DNA of 64,000 nt from Segnochrobactrum spirostomi. GTDB lineage: Bacteria; Pseudomonadota; Alphaproteobacteria; Rhizobiales; Segnochrobactraceae. The translations under genes and the position numbers were made by a program. The notes beneath the pieces were generated by a model, which made no database searches, was not told the origin of the DNA, and saw nothing but the letters and a program-made list of their open reading frames with translations. Below are positions 50,701-60,041 of the stretch, piece by piece (position 1 is the stretch's first letter; each line of letters starts with the position of its first letter). The stretch spans positions 744,001-808,000 of the forward strand of contig NZ_VWNA01000001.1 in assembly GCF_009600605.1 (NCBI RefSeq), given 5' to 3'.

Positions 50701-51992
50701 CCCGCGAAGCGGGTGACGATTTCGCCGATCATGCCGCCGTCGCCGCGCCAGAAGCGGCGGACGCTGTCGCGGTAGCGATCGTTCCATTCGCCCCAGCCGG
50801 CCGGGAAGGCGCCGAGATGGTAGCCGCCCGGACCGGGATCCCACGGCTCGGTGACGAGTACTCGGTCCTTGAGGATCGGGTCCTGCGCGATCGCCGCGAG
50901 GAAGGGCGCGGCCGGATCGAAGCCGTCGTCGCGCCGGGCGAGCGTCACGCCAAGATCGAAGCGGAAACCGTCGATCCCGGTCTGCACCGCCCAGAGCCGC
51001 ATCGCGTCGAGCACCACCCGCAGCACATGCGGGCGATCGAGCGGCAGCGTGTTGCCGCAGCCGGTGTCGTCGACGAAGTGCGAGAGATCGCCTGGAACCA
51101 GACGATAATAGGCCGCGTTGTCGAAGCCGCGCATGGAGACGGTCGCCCCCAGCCGGTCGCCCTCGCCGGTGTGGTTGTAGACGACGTCGAGGATGACCGA
51201 GATGCCGGCCGCCTGGAGCGCCTCGACGGCGGCCCGGATCTCGGGAAAGCCGCCGGGCGCCAGACGCGGCTCCGGCGCGGCATAGAGGACCGGATTGTAG
51301 CCCCAATGGTTGCGCAGCCCGAGCGGTGGCAGATGGCGCTCGTCGATCGCCGCCGACGAAGGCATCAGTTCGACGGCATTGATGCCGAGGCGCTTCAGGT
51401 GCGCGATGGAGGCGGGATGGGCGAGCCCCGCATAGGTGCCGCGGATCGCTTCGGGGATCGCCGGATTGAGCGCGGTGAAGCCGCGGACGTGAAGCTCGTA
51501 GAGAACGGTGCGGCCACGATCGTGGGGCCGGGGCGGCGGCGGCGCGGCGGCGAAGAAGCCGGGCTCCACGACGATCGCCTTCGGCATGAAGGGGGCGCTG
51601 TCGGTGCGGTCGGGCTCGGTCCCGAACGGCGTGCCGGGGGGCACGTCGAACATCGCCGGATGCAGCGCGAACGAGCGGTCGATGCGCGTCGCCTGGGGAT
51701 CGAGGACGAGCTTCGCCGGGTTGTAGCGGTCGCCGGCCTCGGGCCTCCACTCGCCCTCGACGCGGAAGCCGTAGCGCGCGCCCGGTGCGACGGCCGAGAC
51801 GTGGCCGTGGAAGACGTCGCCGGTGCGGGCCGGCAGGGCGATGCGCTCGAGTTCTACCGCGCCGGCTTCGTCGAACAGGCAGAGCAGCACCCGCGCCGCG
51901 CGCGCGGCATAGACCGCAACGTTGACCCCCCGGTCGTCGGCACGGACACCGAGTGGTTCCGGGCGGCCGGCGGTGACGATGCGGTCGGTCAT
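47748..51992 (-). CDS. glgX-malQ: Fused glycogen debranching enzyme (GlgX) and 4-alpha-glucanotransferase (MalQ)
   Basis: A single 1414-residue frame joins two whole enzymes. Residues 1 to about 655 are GlgX/TreX (GH13): an N-terminal CBM48-like domain (PEPLGVRADDRGVNVAVYA), then VVYNHTGEGD, GFRFDLGVTL (nucleophile Asp near 344), VTEPWDPG (acid Glu near 382) and NFVTAHDGFTL. From about residue 700 the MalQ (GH77) half runs to the end: AGLAPDWWDVDGNNHRV, RTSPYHPCDRRFLEPIYID, LRIDHVLGLRRLF (Asp near 1177), VGEDLGTVP (Glu near 1227), CVSTHDLPTLAGWW. GlgX removes the limit-dextrin branches left by phosphorylase; MalQ then reshuffles the released oligosaccharides. Linking the two keeps them together. 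No stop or shift is present between the halves. It follows glgA by 123 bases. Confidence 0.94.
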   Translation of the reverse strand: MTDRIVTAGRPEPLGVRADDRGVNVAVYAARAARVLLCLFDEAGAVELERIALPARTGDVFHGHVSAVAPGARYGFRVEGEWRPEAGDRYNPAKLVLDPQATRIDRSFALHPAMFDVPPGTPFGTEPDRTDSAPFMPKAIVVEPGFFAAAPPPPRPHDRGRTVLYELHVRGFTALNPAIPEAIRGTYAGLAHPASIAHLKRLGINAVELMPSSAAIDERHLPPLGLRNHWGYNPVLYAAPEPRLAPGGFPEIRAAVEALQAAGISVILDVVYNHTGEGDRLGATVSMRGFDNAAYYRLVPGDLSHFVDDTGCGNTLPLDRPHVLRVVLDAMRLWAVQTGIDGFRFDLGVTLARRDDGFDPAAPFLAAIAQDPILKDRVLVTEPWDPGPGGYHLGAFPAGWGEWNDRYRDSVRRFWRGDGGMIGEIVTRFAGSADVFAPRRRLVSDSINFVTAHDGFTLADLVAYAGKHNEANGEFNRDGTDANYSWNNGVEGPTDDPAVLARRAAEARALMATLLFSRGTPMLSLGDELGRTQAGNNNAYAQDNPISYIDWEHADEGMIEFAASLVAARKAHAALRAERPLTGAPATGAALPDVQWLRADGAPLGAEDWNNADIRTLIAALYEPARESEADSRVVVVLHAGGYDLDVTLPTPRAGSRWRIEIDSHDLSRAGPVAARTLAVSGRSAILVVEEPITKRAGATDAEVLDRLATAAGLAPDWWDVDGNNHRVGDDSKRALLKAMRLPAGSTGEARDSLFRLMSERALAPLPLATVARTGAATTLRLGPDTGAAGRPIDLVIEHEGRGTETIRIEADAVRTAWTALPDGRSVRLREIDLPPQPPGRHVVRLADRADASGQLIVAPGACYLPPALADSGRRFGLAAHLYSVPRVGDQGIGDFTTLGALGRFAADAGAAVLGLNPLHALFEHDRRRTSPYHPCDRRFLEPIYIDVTALPAVLLSEQARAALAAEAGRLAALSATPHVDYVGAWDAKRRVLDAAFQAFEARRASDAADPALAAFEAFIARGGRALRRFTTFQAIAEARGTSEWWTWPADLVHPEQSGVEFFARAHPGRVRFFSFLQWVADLQLGEAAATVREAGLSIGFYRDLAVGTAPDGAEAWSESDVLMSGVSVGAPPDPFAADGQIWNLPPPDPIAWAREGYAGFANLVAANMRHAGALRIDHVLGLRRLFLVPEGAGAGEGTYVAFPFQDLIGVLSLESTRAGCLVVGEDLGTVPEGTGEALMAADILSYRVLWFERDGETFRPPSAYPPRAATCVSTHDLPTLAGWWIGADIDERHRLTILGDAEAVAARTERHAAKEHLLAALTAAGVLGAPPSLEAPLDPASAGAIHAFLAETPSMLALVQADDLTGETEALNLPGTTTERSNWSRKLRVPVSALGDAPASGAILAAMAARAAR

Positions 51993-52115
51993 AGGGGCTC
52001 CTGCCTGTCAGCGTCTGGCCGCACCGAAGGAACGATGCGAGGCGGGCGCGGGGCGCGCCGATGGCTACATATATGCGCGTCCCTCCCCCGCGGTTCCGAC
52101 GCGGGGTCCCGGCCG
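51993..52115. other. Gap between glgA and the GlgX-MalQ gene
   Basis: 123 bases, GC-rich, no hairpin with T-run. The fusion gene could be read through from glgA or have its own weak promoter; neither can be decided by eye. Confidence 0.3.
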
Positions 52116-53573
52116 TCAGCGACGCTCGGCGAGAACCTCGCGATAGAGCGCCGCATAGCGCGCCGCGGGACCGGCCCACGATACATCCATGGTCATCGCG
52201 TTCTTCTGCATGCGCCCCCAGCGCTCGCGATCGTCCCACAGGGCGGCGACGCGCGCCAGCGCGCGCTGAAGCATATCCGCGGTCGTCGGCGCGAATTGGA
52301 AGCCGGTCGCGACGCCAGCGGCGAGCGCCGCCTCGTTCGCGTCGATCACCGTGTCGGCGAGGCCGCCGACGCGCGCGACGAGAGGCAGCGCGCCGTAGCG
52401 CAGGGCACAGAGTTGGGTCAGCCCGCAGGGCTCGAAACGGGAGGGCACCAGGATCACGTCCGAGCCCGCCTGGACGCGGTGCGCGAGCGCCTCATCATAG
52501 CCGACGACGACGCCGATCCGGTCGGGGTGCGCCGCCACGAGCCCGCGGAACGCGTTCTCGAAGGTATGGTCGCCGCTGCCGAGCACGACGAGTTGGCCGC
52601 CGGCCGCAATAAGCGCGGAGGCGCTTTCAAGAAGCAGGTCGGGGCCTTTCTGCCAGGACAGGCGGCTGACGAGCCCGAACAGCGGCCGGCTCGGATCGAC
52701 GTCGATGCCGAACGCCCTCTGGAGGACCGCTTTGTTGATCGCACGCCCTTTCATCGATTTGGCGTCGAACGAAGCCTCGATCAGCGGATCGGTCGCCGGA
52801 TTCCAGACGCTGGTGTCGATGCCGTTGACGATCCCGACGAGGGCGTTCGCCTTGGCGCGCAGCAGCCCGTCGAGGCCCATGCCGCCGTCGGGCGTGGTAA
52901 TCTCGAGGGCGTAGGTCGGCGACACCGTGGTGATGCGGTCCGACAGGAGGAGCCCGGCTTTGAGGTAGCCGACGCTGCCGTAGAACTCGACGCCGCCGAG
53001 GGAGAAAGCGTGGGGCGGCAGGCCGATCGAGGGCAGGATCTCCGCCGGAAACTTGCCTTGGAAGGCCAAGTTGTGGACCGTCATCACGGTCGCGACCCTG
53101 TCGGCGGCCCCGCCATAATAGATGTAGGCGGCGGTCAGCCCGGCCTGCCAATCGTGGGCATGGACGACATGGGGCTGAAACGCGCCGAGATGGCCGGCCC
53201 CGACATAGGCACCGACCGCGCTCAGCGCGGCGAAGCGGATGGCGTTGTCCGGCCAATCGACACCGCCCGGCGCGAGGTAGGGCGATCCGGGTCGGTCGTA
53301 GAGATGCGGCGCATCGATCACCAGGAGTTCGAGGCCGGCCGCGTGGGCATGGAGGAGCCGAGCCCGCCCGCCGAAAAGATCGGGGAAGGTATGGACCTCC
53401 TCCGCGCTTTCGAGCGCGGCCATCACCGCGGGATAGCCGGGGATCAGGGAGACCATCCGCACGCCGACCGCGGCGAGCGCTCCCGGCAACGCACCGGAGA
53501 CGTCGGCGAGACCGCCGGTCTTCACGAGCGGATAGAGTTCCGACACGACGGACAGGACGGCAATTTCGGGCAT
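52116..53573 (-). CDS. glgA: Glycogen synthase (ADP-glucose)
   Basis: The 485-residue GT5 enzyme extends alpha-1,4-glucan from ADP-glucose. The ADP-glucose binding motif appears near the start as PLVKTGGLADVSGALP; the C-terminal domain has VSRLSWQKGPDLLL and the catalytic VPSRFEPCGLTQLCALRYGALPLV. Length fits bacterial GlgA (about 477). It starts 55 bases after the glgC stop on the same strand. Confidence 0.97.
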   Translation of the reverse strand: MPEIAVLSVVSELYPLVKTGGLADVSGALPGALAAVGVRMVSLIPGYPAVMAALESAEEVHTFPDLFGGRARLLHAHAAGLELLVIDAPHLYDRPGSPYLAPGGVDWPDNAIRFAALSAVGAYVGAGHLGAFQPHVVHAHDWQAGLTAAYIYYGGAADRVATVMTVHNLAFQGKFPAEILPSIGLPPHAFSLGGVEFYGSVGYLKAGLLLSDRITTVSPTYALEITTPDGGMGLDGLLRAKANALVGIVNGIDTSVWNPATDPLIEASFDAKSMKGRAINKAVLQRAFGIDVDPSRPLFGLVSRLSWQKGPDLLLESASALIAAGGQLVVLGSGDHTFENAFRGLVAAHPDRIGVVVGYDEALAHRVQAGSDVILVPSRFEPCGLTQLCALRYGALPLVARVGGLADTVIDANEAALAAGVATGFQFAPTTADMLQRALARVAALWDDRERWGRMQKNAMTMDVSWAGPAARYAALYREVLAERR

Positions 53574-53628
53574 GGCGGGGCCGCTCGCAGGAGAGGAGAG
53601 AAGGAGCCGGCGTCCGGGAAGGCGGCCG

Positions 53629-54897
53629 TCAGCCCCTGAGGCGGTCGATCATCGGCTGGGTGATGAGGCAGACCCCCTTCTCGGTGCGGCGGAAACGCCT
53701 CGCATCGAGTTCCGGGTCCTCCCCGACCACCAAGCCCTCGGGTATTTGCACGGCGGCATCGACGATCACCCGCGACAGGCGGGCGCCGCGTCCGACGTCG
53801 GCATAAGGGAGAATAACCGCACCCTCGATATGGCTGTATGAATTTACCCGCACGCCGGTGAACAGCAAGGTGCGGCGCAGGGAAGCGCCCGAGATGATAC
53901 AGCCGCCCGAGACGAGCGAGGACACCGCCTGGCCGCGCCGGCCGTCCTCGTCGTGGACGAACTTGGCCGGCGGCGCGAGTTCGCTGTAGGTCCAGATCGG
54001 CCAGTCGCGATCGTAGAGATCGAGGTCGGGCACGACGGCGGTCAGATCGATGTTCGCCTCCCAATAGGCGTCGACGGTTCCGACATCACGCCAATAGGGG
54101 CCCGATTCCGCCTCCGAGCGCACGCAGGAGCGGGAGAAATGGTGCGCCACCGCCTTCCCGTTCTTCACGATGTGCGGGATGATGTCCTTGCCGAAATCGT
54201 GGCTCGAGCCCGGATCGGCGGCATCGCGGCGCAGTTCGTCGAGCAGGAACTTGGTGTTGAAGACGTAGATGCCCATCGAGGCGAGCGAAGATTCCGGTTT
54301 TCCCGGCATTGCCGGCGGGTTCTTCGGCTTCTCGACGAAATCGATGATGCGGTCTTCATCGTCAACATGCATGACGCCGAAGCCGGTCGCCTGCTCGCGC
54401 GCGACCTCGAGGCAGCCGACCGTCACATCGGCCCGCTGGTCGACGTGCTGCTGGAGCATCAGCTCGTAGTCCATCTTGTAGATGTGATCGCCCGCCAGCA
54501 GGACGATGTATTCGACATCGTAGGCTTCGATGATGTCGATATTCTGGTACACGGCATCGGCGGTACCGAGATACCACATCGTCTCGGACACGCGTTGGCT
54601 CGCCGGCAGGATGTCGAAACTCTCGTTGCGCTCGGGGCGCAGGAAGGTCCAGCCGCGGCTCAGATGCCGGATCAGGCTGTGAGCCTTGTATTGGGTGGCG
54701 ACGCCGATGCGGCGGATGCCGGAATTGAGCGCGTTCGACAGCGCGAAATCGATGATGCGCGTCTTGCCGCCGAAATAGACGGCCGGCTTCGCCCGCCGGT
54801 CCGTCAGCTCCATCAGGCGGCTGCCGCGCCCACCCGCCAGCACATAAGCCATCGCATGCCGCGACAGACGACCTCTGGTTCCGGTTTCAACGGGCAT
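53629..54897 (-). CDS. glgC: Glucose-1-phosphate adenylyltransferase (ADP-glucose pyrophosphorylase)
   Basis: The 422-residue enzyme makes ADP-glucose and is the usual control point of glycogen synthesis. The nucleotidyltransferase signature [26 protein letters not shown] (in pieces) is near the N-terminus; the left-handed beta-helix of allosteric-type enzymes follows from about 300 ([18 protein letters not shown]). It is followed by glgA and preceded by glgB, 60 bases away. ATG at 54897 gives a 15-residue head before the first motif. Confidence 0.97.
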   Translation of the reverse strand: MPVETGTRGRLSRHAMAYVLAGGRGSRLMELTDRRAKPAVYFGGKTRIIDFALSNALNSGIRRIGVATQYKAHSLIRHLSRGWTFLRPERNESFDILPASQRVSETMWYLGTADAVYQNIDIIEAYDVEYIVLLAGDHIYKMDYELMLQQHVDQRADVTVGCLEVAREQATGFGVMHVDDEDRIIDFVEKPKNPPAMPGKPESSLASMGIYVFNTKFLLDELRRDAADPGSSHDFGKDIIPHIVKNGKAVAHHFSRSCVRSEAESGPYWRDVGTVDAYWEANIDLTAVVPDLDLYDRDWPIWTYSELAPPAKFVHDEDGRRGQAVSSLVSGGCIISGASLRRTLLFTGVRVNSYSHIEGAVILPYADVGRGARLSRVIVDAAVQIPEGLVVGEDPELDARRFRRTEKGVCLITQPMIDRLRG

Positions 54898-54957
54898 CCC
54901 CGACTCCCCTGCACGACCTTTTTGTTCAGTCCCGGTTCTTGCACGACAGCCGTCGTC

Positions 54958-57165
54958 TCAGACCGGTTCCTGGTCCCACACCAGATAGAGCGCCGCCAGC
55001 GGCGGCACCACGACCTCGGCCGAGGCCGGAAGGCCGTGGCTCGGCTCCTCTACGGCGATGACCGATCCTCCGTTCCCGACACCCGATCCGCCATAGATTT
55101 CGGCGTCGCTGTTGAGAATCTCCCGCCAGCGCCCGGCCCGCGGCAGACCGATGCGGTATCCGGGGCGCGGTACCGGGGTGAAGTTGCAGACCACCACGAT
55201 CGGCGGACCGTCCTCGCCGTCGCTGCGCTGCCACGCGAAGACCGACTGATCGCGGTCGTCGACGACGATCCAGCGGAACCCTTCCGGCTCGCAGTCTCGG
55301 GCGTGAAGGGCCGGGTGGTTCACATAGGCACGGTTGAGATCGCGCACCCACGCCTGGAGTCCGCGATGGGGCCAGAACGCGGTGAGATGCCAGTCGAGCC
55401 CCTGCTCGAAATTCCACTCTGAGATCTGGCCGAATTCCTGGCCCATGAAGAGGAGCTTCTTGCCCGGATAGCCCCACATCAAGCCGTAATAGACGCGGGC
55501 GTTGGCGAAGCGCTGCCATTCGTCCCCCGGCATGCGGCCGAGGATCGAGCGTTTGCCGTGCACCACCTCGTCGTGGGAGAGCGGCAGCACAAAATTCTCC
55601 GACCACGCATAGAGCAGGCCGAACGTCATCTTGTCGTGGTGCCAGCGCCGATGCACCGGATCGCGCGACATGTAGTCGAGCGTGTCGTGCATCCAGCCCA
55701 TGTTCCACTTGAAGCCGAAGCCGAGGCCGCCGGCGAAGACCGGGCTGGAGACTCCCGACCACGAGGTCGATTCCTCGGCGATGGTTACCGCACCCGGCGC
55801 TTCGGCATAGACATATTCGTTGGCGCGCTTCAGGAACGCGACCGCATCGCGGTTGTCGTTCGAGCCGTCGGAATTGGGCAGCCACTGGCCCGGCCCGCGC
55901 GAATAATCGAGGTAGAGCATCGAAGCGACCGCATCGACGCGCAGGCCGTCGATGTGGAACCGATCGACCCAATAGAGCGCGCTCGCCATCAGGACGTTCG
56001 CGACCTCGCGGCGGCCGAAATCATAGATCGCCGTATTCCAATCCGGGTGAAAGCCGCGCCGCGGATCGGCGTGTTCGTAGAGGTGCGTGCCGTCGAACAG
56101 GGACAGGCCGTGCACGTCCGTCGGGAAATGCGCCGGCACCCAATCGAGCACCACGCCGAGCCCGGCCTGATGGGCGCGGTCGACGAAGCGGGCGAAGCCC
56201 GCCGGGTCGCCGAACCGACGGGTCGGCGCGAACAGCCCGATCGGCTGATAGCCCCACGACGCATCGAGCGGGTGCTCGGTGATGGGAAGCAATTCGAGGT
56301 GGGTGAAGCCCATCTCGACCGCGTAGGGGATCAGGCGGTCGCCGAGTTCGTCATAGCTGAGGAAGCGACCGCCCTCCCCGCGCATCCACGAACCGAGATG
56401 GACCTCGTAGGCCGAGAACGGCTTGCGCCGCGGATCGCCCGCGGCGCGCGCCGCGAGATAGGCGTCGTCCTGCCACGCGAAGCGATCGGTGCGCGCGACG
56501 ACCGAGGCGGTCGAGGGACGCAGTTCCGAGGCATAGCCGAACGGGTCGGCCTTGAGCGGCATCAGCGCGCCGTGCACGCCGACGATCTCGTATTTGTAGA
56601 CCGCGCCCTCGCCGACACCGGGGGCGAAGATCTCCCACAGGCCGCTGTCGACGCGCTTGCGCATCTGGTGGCGGCGGCCGTCCCAATCGTTGAAGTCGCC
56701 GACCACGGAGACGCGTTGGGCGTTCGGCGCCCAGACGGCGAAGCGCACGCCGGCGGCGCCTTCGTGCTCCATCGGCTGCGCGCCGAGACGCTCATAAAGC
56801 TGCCGGTGGGTGCCTTCGACGAGGAGATGATCGTCGAGCGGGCCGAGGGTGGGTCCGAACGCGTAAGGGTCCTTCAGACGCCAGCTTCCGCCGGCGTTGG
56901 AGGCCTCGAGCGTATAGCGAAAGCGCGGCCCGAGCCGCGCGATCCGTCCCTCGAAGAAGCCGGCACCGTGACGCCGCTCGAGATCGCCGAGCGGCGCGCC
57001 GTCTTCGCCGAGCACCGCCACCACATCCGCGCCTGGAATAAAGGCACGGACGGCGTAGCCGTCCGGCACCGCATGGAGACCCAGCACTGCGAAGGGATCC
57101 GGGTGGCGCGCCGCGACGATCGCCGCGACATCGTCGTTACTCGCCCGCCAAAGCGCTCGGTTCAC
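54958..57165 (-). CDS. glgB: 1,4-alpha-glucan branching enzyme
   Basis: The 735-residue GH13 enzyme adds alpha-1,6 branches to glycogen. It has an N-terminal extension, a CBM48 domain (VRFAVWAPNAQRVSVVGDFNDWDGR) and the catalytic barrel, with VVLDWVPAHFPTD, GLRVDAVASMLYLDYSR (nucleophile near 406), IAEESTSWSG (acid near 463) and LPLSHDEVVHGK. Its start is taken as the GTG at 57165, since the upstream frame is Arg-rich shadow and a GAAGGGCGAG precedes it. Length agrees with E. coli GlgB (728). Confidence 0.95.
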   Translation of the reverse strand: MNRALWRASNDDVAAIVAARHPDPFAVLGLHAVPDGYAVRAFIPGADVVAVLGEDGAPLGDLERRHGAGFFEGRIARLGPRFRYTLEASNAGGSWRLKDPYAFGPTLGPLDDHLLVEGTHRQLYERLGAQPMEHEGAAGVRFAVWAPNAQRVSVVGDFNDWDGRRHQMRKRVDSGLWEIFAPGVGEGAVYKYEIVGVHGALMPLKADPFGYASELRPSTASVVARTDRFAWQDDAYLAARAAGDPRRKPFSAYEVHLGSWMRGEGGRFLSYDELGDRLIPYAVEMGFTHLELLPITEHPLDASWGYQPIGLFAPTRRFGDPAGFARFVDRAHQAGLGVVLDWVPAHFPTDVHGLSLFDGTHLYEHADPRRGFHPDWNTAIYDFGRREVANVLMASALYWVDRFHIDGLRVDAVASMLYLDYSRGPGQWLPNSDGSNDNRDAVAFLKRANEYVYAEAPGAVTIAEESTSWSGVSSPVFAGGLGFGFKWNMGWMHDTLDYMSRDPVHRRWHHDKMTFGLLYAWSENFVLPLSHDEVVHGKRSILGRMPGDEWQRFANARVYYGLMWGYPGKKLLFMGQEFGQISEWNFEQGLDWHLTAFWPHRGLQAWVRDLNRAYVNHPALHARDCEPEGFRWIVVDDRDQSVFAWQRSDGEDGPPIVVVCNFTPVPRPGYRIGLPRAGRWREILNSDAEIYGGSGVGNGGSVIAVEEPSHGLPASAEVVVPPLAALYLVWDQEPV

Positions 57166-57211
57166 GCTCGCCCTTCCCCGTATCCGCGCGGTCCGCGCCC
57201 GGGCGGTCGGA

Positions 57212-59710
57212 TCAATACCGCACCGGGACGTCCCAGATATCCTCGGCATATTCGGCGATCGAGCGGTCCGACGAGAACCAGCCCATCCCGGCGACGTTCA
57301 GAATGCTCGAACGCCCCCAGGCCGCCGTGTCGCGCCATTTGTCGCCGACCCGCCGCTGAGTTGCATAGTACGCGTCGAAATCCGCGGTGACCATGAAATA
57401 GTCGTGGTGACGCAGCGCGTTGGTTAGCGAGCCGAAGCGCCCCGGCTCGCCGGGCGAGAACACGCCGGATTCCACCGCCTCGATCACCTCGGCGAGGATC
57501 GGCGAGTTGGAGATGTTGGCCGTGCCGTCGATGCCCTCGCGGCGGCGCGCCTCGACCTCGTCGGCCTTCAGGCCGAAGATGAAGATGTTGTCGTCGCCGA
57601 CATTCTCGAGGATCTCGACGTTGGCGCCGTCGAGCGTGCCGATGGTCAGCGCGCCGTTCAGAGCGAGCTTCATGTTGCCGGTGCCGGAGGCTTCCATGCC
57701 GGCCGTCGAGATCTGCTCGGAGAGATCGGCCGCCGGCACGATCGCCTCGGCGAGGCTCACGTTGTAGTTCGGCAGGAAGACGACCTTGAGCTTGTCGCGC
57801 ACGGTCGGGTCGCTGTTGACGATGCGGGCCACGTCGTTGGCGAGCTTGATGATGAGCTTCGCCTGGTGGTAGCTCGGCGCCGCCTTGCCGGCGAAGATCT
57901 TGACGCGGTGGTTCCAATCACGCGTCGGCTGCGCGCGGATCGCGTCGTAGAGCGCGATGGTCTCCAGGATGTTGAGAAGCTGGCGCTTGTATTCGTGGAT
58001 GCGCTTGATCTGCACGTCGAACAGCGACGACGGATCGACGCGGATGCCGATCTGCTCCTGGATGACCTTGGCGAGCGCGACCTTGTTGGCGCGCTTCACC
58101 GCGAGGAACTTCTCGCGGAACGCGGCGTCGTCGGCGAGCGGCTTCAGCTTCTCGAGCTCCATGGAGTCGTCGAGAATCTTCGGGCCGATCGCCTCGACGA
58201 GAAGCTTGGTGAGGCCAGGGTTCGCCTGATGCAGCCAGCGGCGGAAGGTGATGCCGTTGGTCTTGTTGACGATGCGGCCCGGCAGCAGGGTGTTGAGATC
58301 GCGGAACACCGTCTGGCGCATCAGGTCGGTATGGAGCGCCGAGACACCGTTGATGCGGTGCGAGGCGGCGAAGGCGAGCTGGCCCATGCGCACCCGGCGG
58401 CCCTGGGATTCGTCGATCAGCGAGACCGAGGAAAGCAGGGCGTCGTTGCCGGGATTCTTCGAGCGCGCCGCATCGAGATGGAACGCGTTCAAAAGATAGA
58501 TGATCTGCATGTGACGCGGCAGCAGGCGCTCGATGAGCGGGACGGGCCAGCTCTCCAGCGCTTCCGGCAGCAGCGTGTGGTTGGTGTAGGAGAAGGTCTT
58601 CTGGGTGATCTCCCAGGCCTCTTCCCAGGCGATGTCGTAGGTGTCGAGCATCAGGCGCATCAGCTCGACGATCGCGATGGTCGGATGCGTGTCGTTGAGC
58701 TGGATCGCGACCTTCTCATGCAGCGTGCGGATATCGCCGTAGACCTTCATGTGGCGACGTACGAGGTCCTGGAGCGAGGCGGCGGCGAAGAAATATTCCT
58801 GCCGGAAGCGCAGCTCCTGGCCGGCCGGCGTCTCGTCGCTCGGGTAGAGGATCTTGGAGATCGATTCCGCGCGCATGCGGTCGGCGAAGGCGCCGACATG
58901 GTCACCGAGATTGAAGGCGTCGAGGCGCAGCGGATGGCTCGCGCGCGCCGACCACAGGCGCAGCGTGTTCACATGGCGGCCGCGCCAGCCGACGATCGTG
59001 GTGTCGTAGGCGACCGCCTCGATCACCTCGGCCGGCTTCCAGACGCTGCGAACCATGACATCGGAGGTCGCTTCGGCCTCGACGGTGCCGCCGAAGCCGA
59101 TCGCGTAGACCACCTCCGGCCGCTCGAACTCCCAAGGATTGCCGAACGAGAGCCAATCTTCCGGATATTCCTGCTGCCAGCCGTTTTTGAGTGCCTGACG
59201 GAACAGACCGTGCTCGTAGCGGATGCCGTAGCCGTAGGCCGGAATGCCGAGCGTCGCCATGCTCTCCATGTAGCAGGCAGCGAGGCGGCCGAGACCGCCG
59301 TTGCCGAGCGCCGCATCGGGCTCGACCGTGCGCAGACGGTCGAGATCGACGCCGAGTTCCTCGAGCGCGGCACGCACCGGATCGGTGAGCTGAAGATTGT
59401 TGAGGGCATCGAACAGGAGGCGTCCGATGAGGAATTCGAGGGATAGATAATAGACCCGTTTGGCGCCGTTCTCGTAGGTCGCCTTGGTGCTCGCGATCCA
59501 GCGGTCGACGACGCGATCGCGCACGGCGAGCGCCACGGCGACGAACCAGTCGCGGTCACTCGCGGTCACCGTGCTCTTGCCGACATAATAGGTCAGCTTC
59601 TCGAGGATATCGGCGCGCAGCGATGAATTGTCGTCCCCGCGCGGGGCGCCCGGGCTTTCCGCCGGAATGGTTTCGAGGGCGGCGTGGACCGGTTCGGCTT
59701 TGACGTTCAT
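57212..59710 (-). CDS. glgP: Glycogen/alpha-glucan phosphorylase
   Basis: The 832-residue pyridoxal-phosphate enzyme releases glucose 1-phosphate from glycogen ends. The PLP-binding Lys is in EASGTGNMKLALNGAL near residue 680, with GALTIGTLDGANVEI following; FNLGDHV and the N-terminal YYLSLEFLIGRLLFDAL are family hallmarks. The ATG at 59710 gives normal length; the open frame upstream is Arg-rich shadow. It is the first gene of the glycogen block, with glgB 46 bases downstream. Confidence 0.97.
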   Translation of the reverse strand: MNVKAEPVHAALETIPAESPGAPRGDDNSSLRADILEKLTYYVGKSTVTASDRDWFVAVALAVRDRVVDRWIASTKATYENGAKRVYYLSLEFLIGRLLFDALNNLQLTDPVRAALEELGVDLDRLRTVEPDAALGNGGLGRLAACYMESMATLGIPAYGYGIRYEHGLFRQALKNGWQQEYPEDWLSFGNPWEFERPEVVYAIGFGGTVEAEATSDVMVRSVWKPAEVIEAVAYDTTIVGWRGRHVNTLRLWSARASHPLRLDAFNLGDHVGAFADRMRAESISKILYPSDETPAGQELRFRQEYFFAAASLQDLVRRHMKVYGDIRTLHEKVAIQLNDTHPTIAIVELMRLMLDTYDIAWEEAWEITQKTFSYTNHTLLPEALESWPVPLIERLLPRHMQIIYLLNAFHLDAARSKNPGNDALLSSVSLIDESQGRRVRMGQLAFAASHRINGVSALHTDLMRQTVFRDLNTLLPGRIVNKTNGITFRRWLHQANPGLTKLLVEAIGPKILDDSMELEKLKPLADDAAFREKFLAVKRANKVALAKVIQEQIGIRVDPSSLFDVQIKRIHEYKRQLLNILETIALYDAIRAQPTRDWNHRVKIFAGKAAPSYHQAKLIIKLANDVARIVNSDPTVRDKLKVVFLPNYNVSLAEAIVPAADLSEQISTAGMEASGTGNMKLALNGALTIGTLDGANVEILENVGDDNIFIFGLKADEVEARRREGIDGTANISNSPILAEVIEAVESGVFSPGEPGRFGSLTNALRHHDYFMVTADFDAYYATQRRVGDKWRDTAAWGRSSILNVAGMGWFSSDRSIAEYAEDIWDVPVRY

Positions 59711-60041
59711 GATCGGAGCCCCAGCGGATCGTGATTCAATTGACCGACATTCGAAGCGGCGCGGCGGGAGTTCCGGCCCTTCGCATGGCACGATTTCTAC
59801 CCTAATCCCCGTCCGCGCAAAGCGGTAGCCGGAGAATGACTTATCTTCCGGCGCACCGTTTCGCGTCGCCGCGCGGCGTGCCCGAACTCTCATTGCGACA
59901 CGGACACGACGATAGGACGACAGTCGCGTCAACCCGCGCGGGAGGTCCCCCAAAAGAGCGGAGCGCCCCGTGGATGCGGAGCGCTCCAACACGACAGGCG
60001 ATGGAAATGGCGACGAAGGCCGGCGCGCCTTCGGCCGCGCC
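59711..60041. other. Region upstream of glgP, with a hairpin
   Basis: 331 bases between the fuconate dehydratase stop and glgP. It holds the terminator-like hairpin at 59951-59987 and should contain the promoter of the glycogen operon, but no clear -35/-10 pair could be read. Confidence 0.4.
59951..59987 (-). terminator. Terminator after the fuconate dehydratase gene
   Basis: On the minus strand GGAGCGC (59987-59981) and GCGCTCC (59966-59960) form a seven-base stem over a 14-base loop, followed by GCTCTTTTGG. It lies 55-90 bases past the fucD stop and separates the sugar-acid operon from glgP. Confidence 0.6.

Noticed and set aside
47451..53639. A 2062-codon plus-strand open frame over the glycogen genes
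   Set aside because: It is antisense to well-supported glgA and GlgX-MalQ genes, is Arg/Gly-rich with no recognisable domain, and is the kind of shadow frame GC-rich codons produce.
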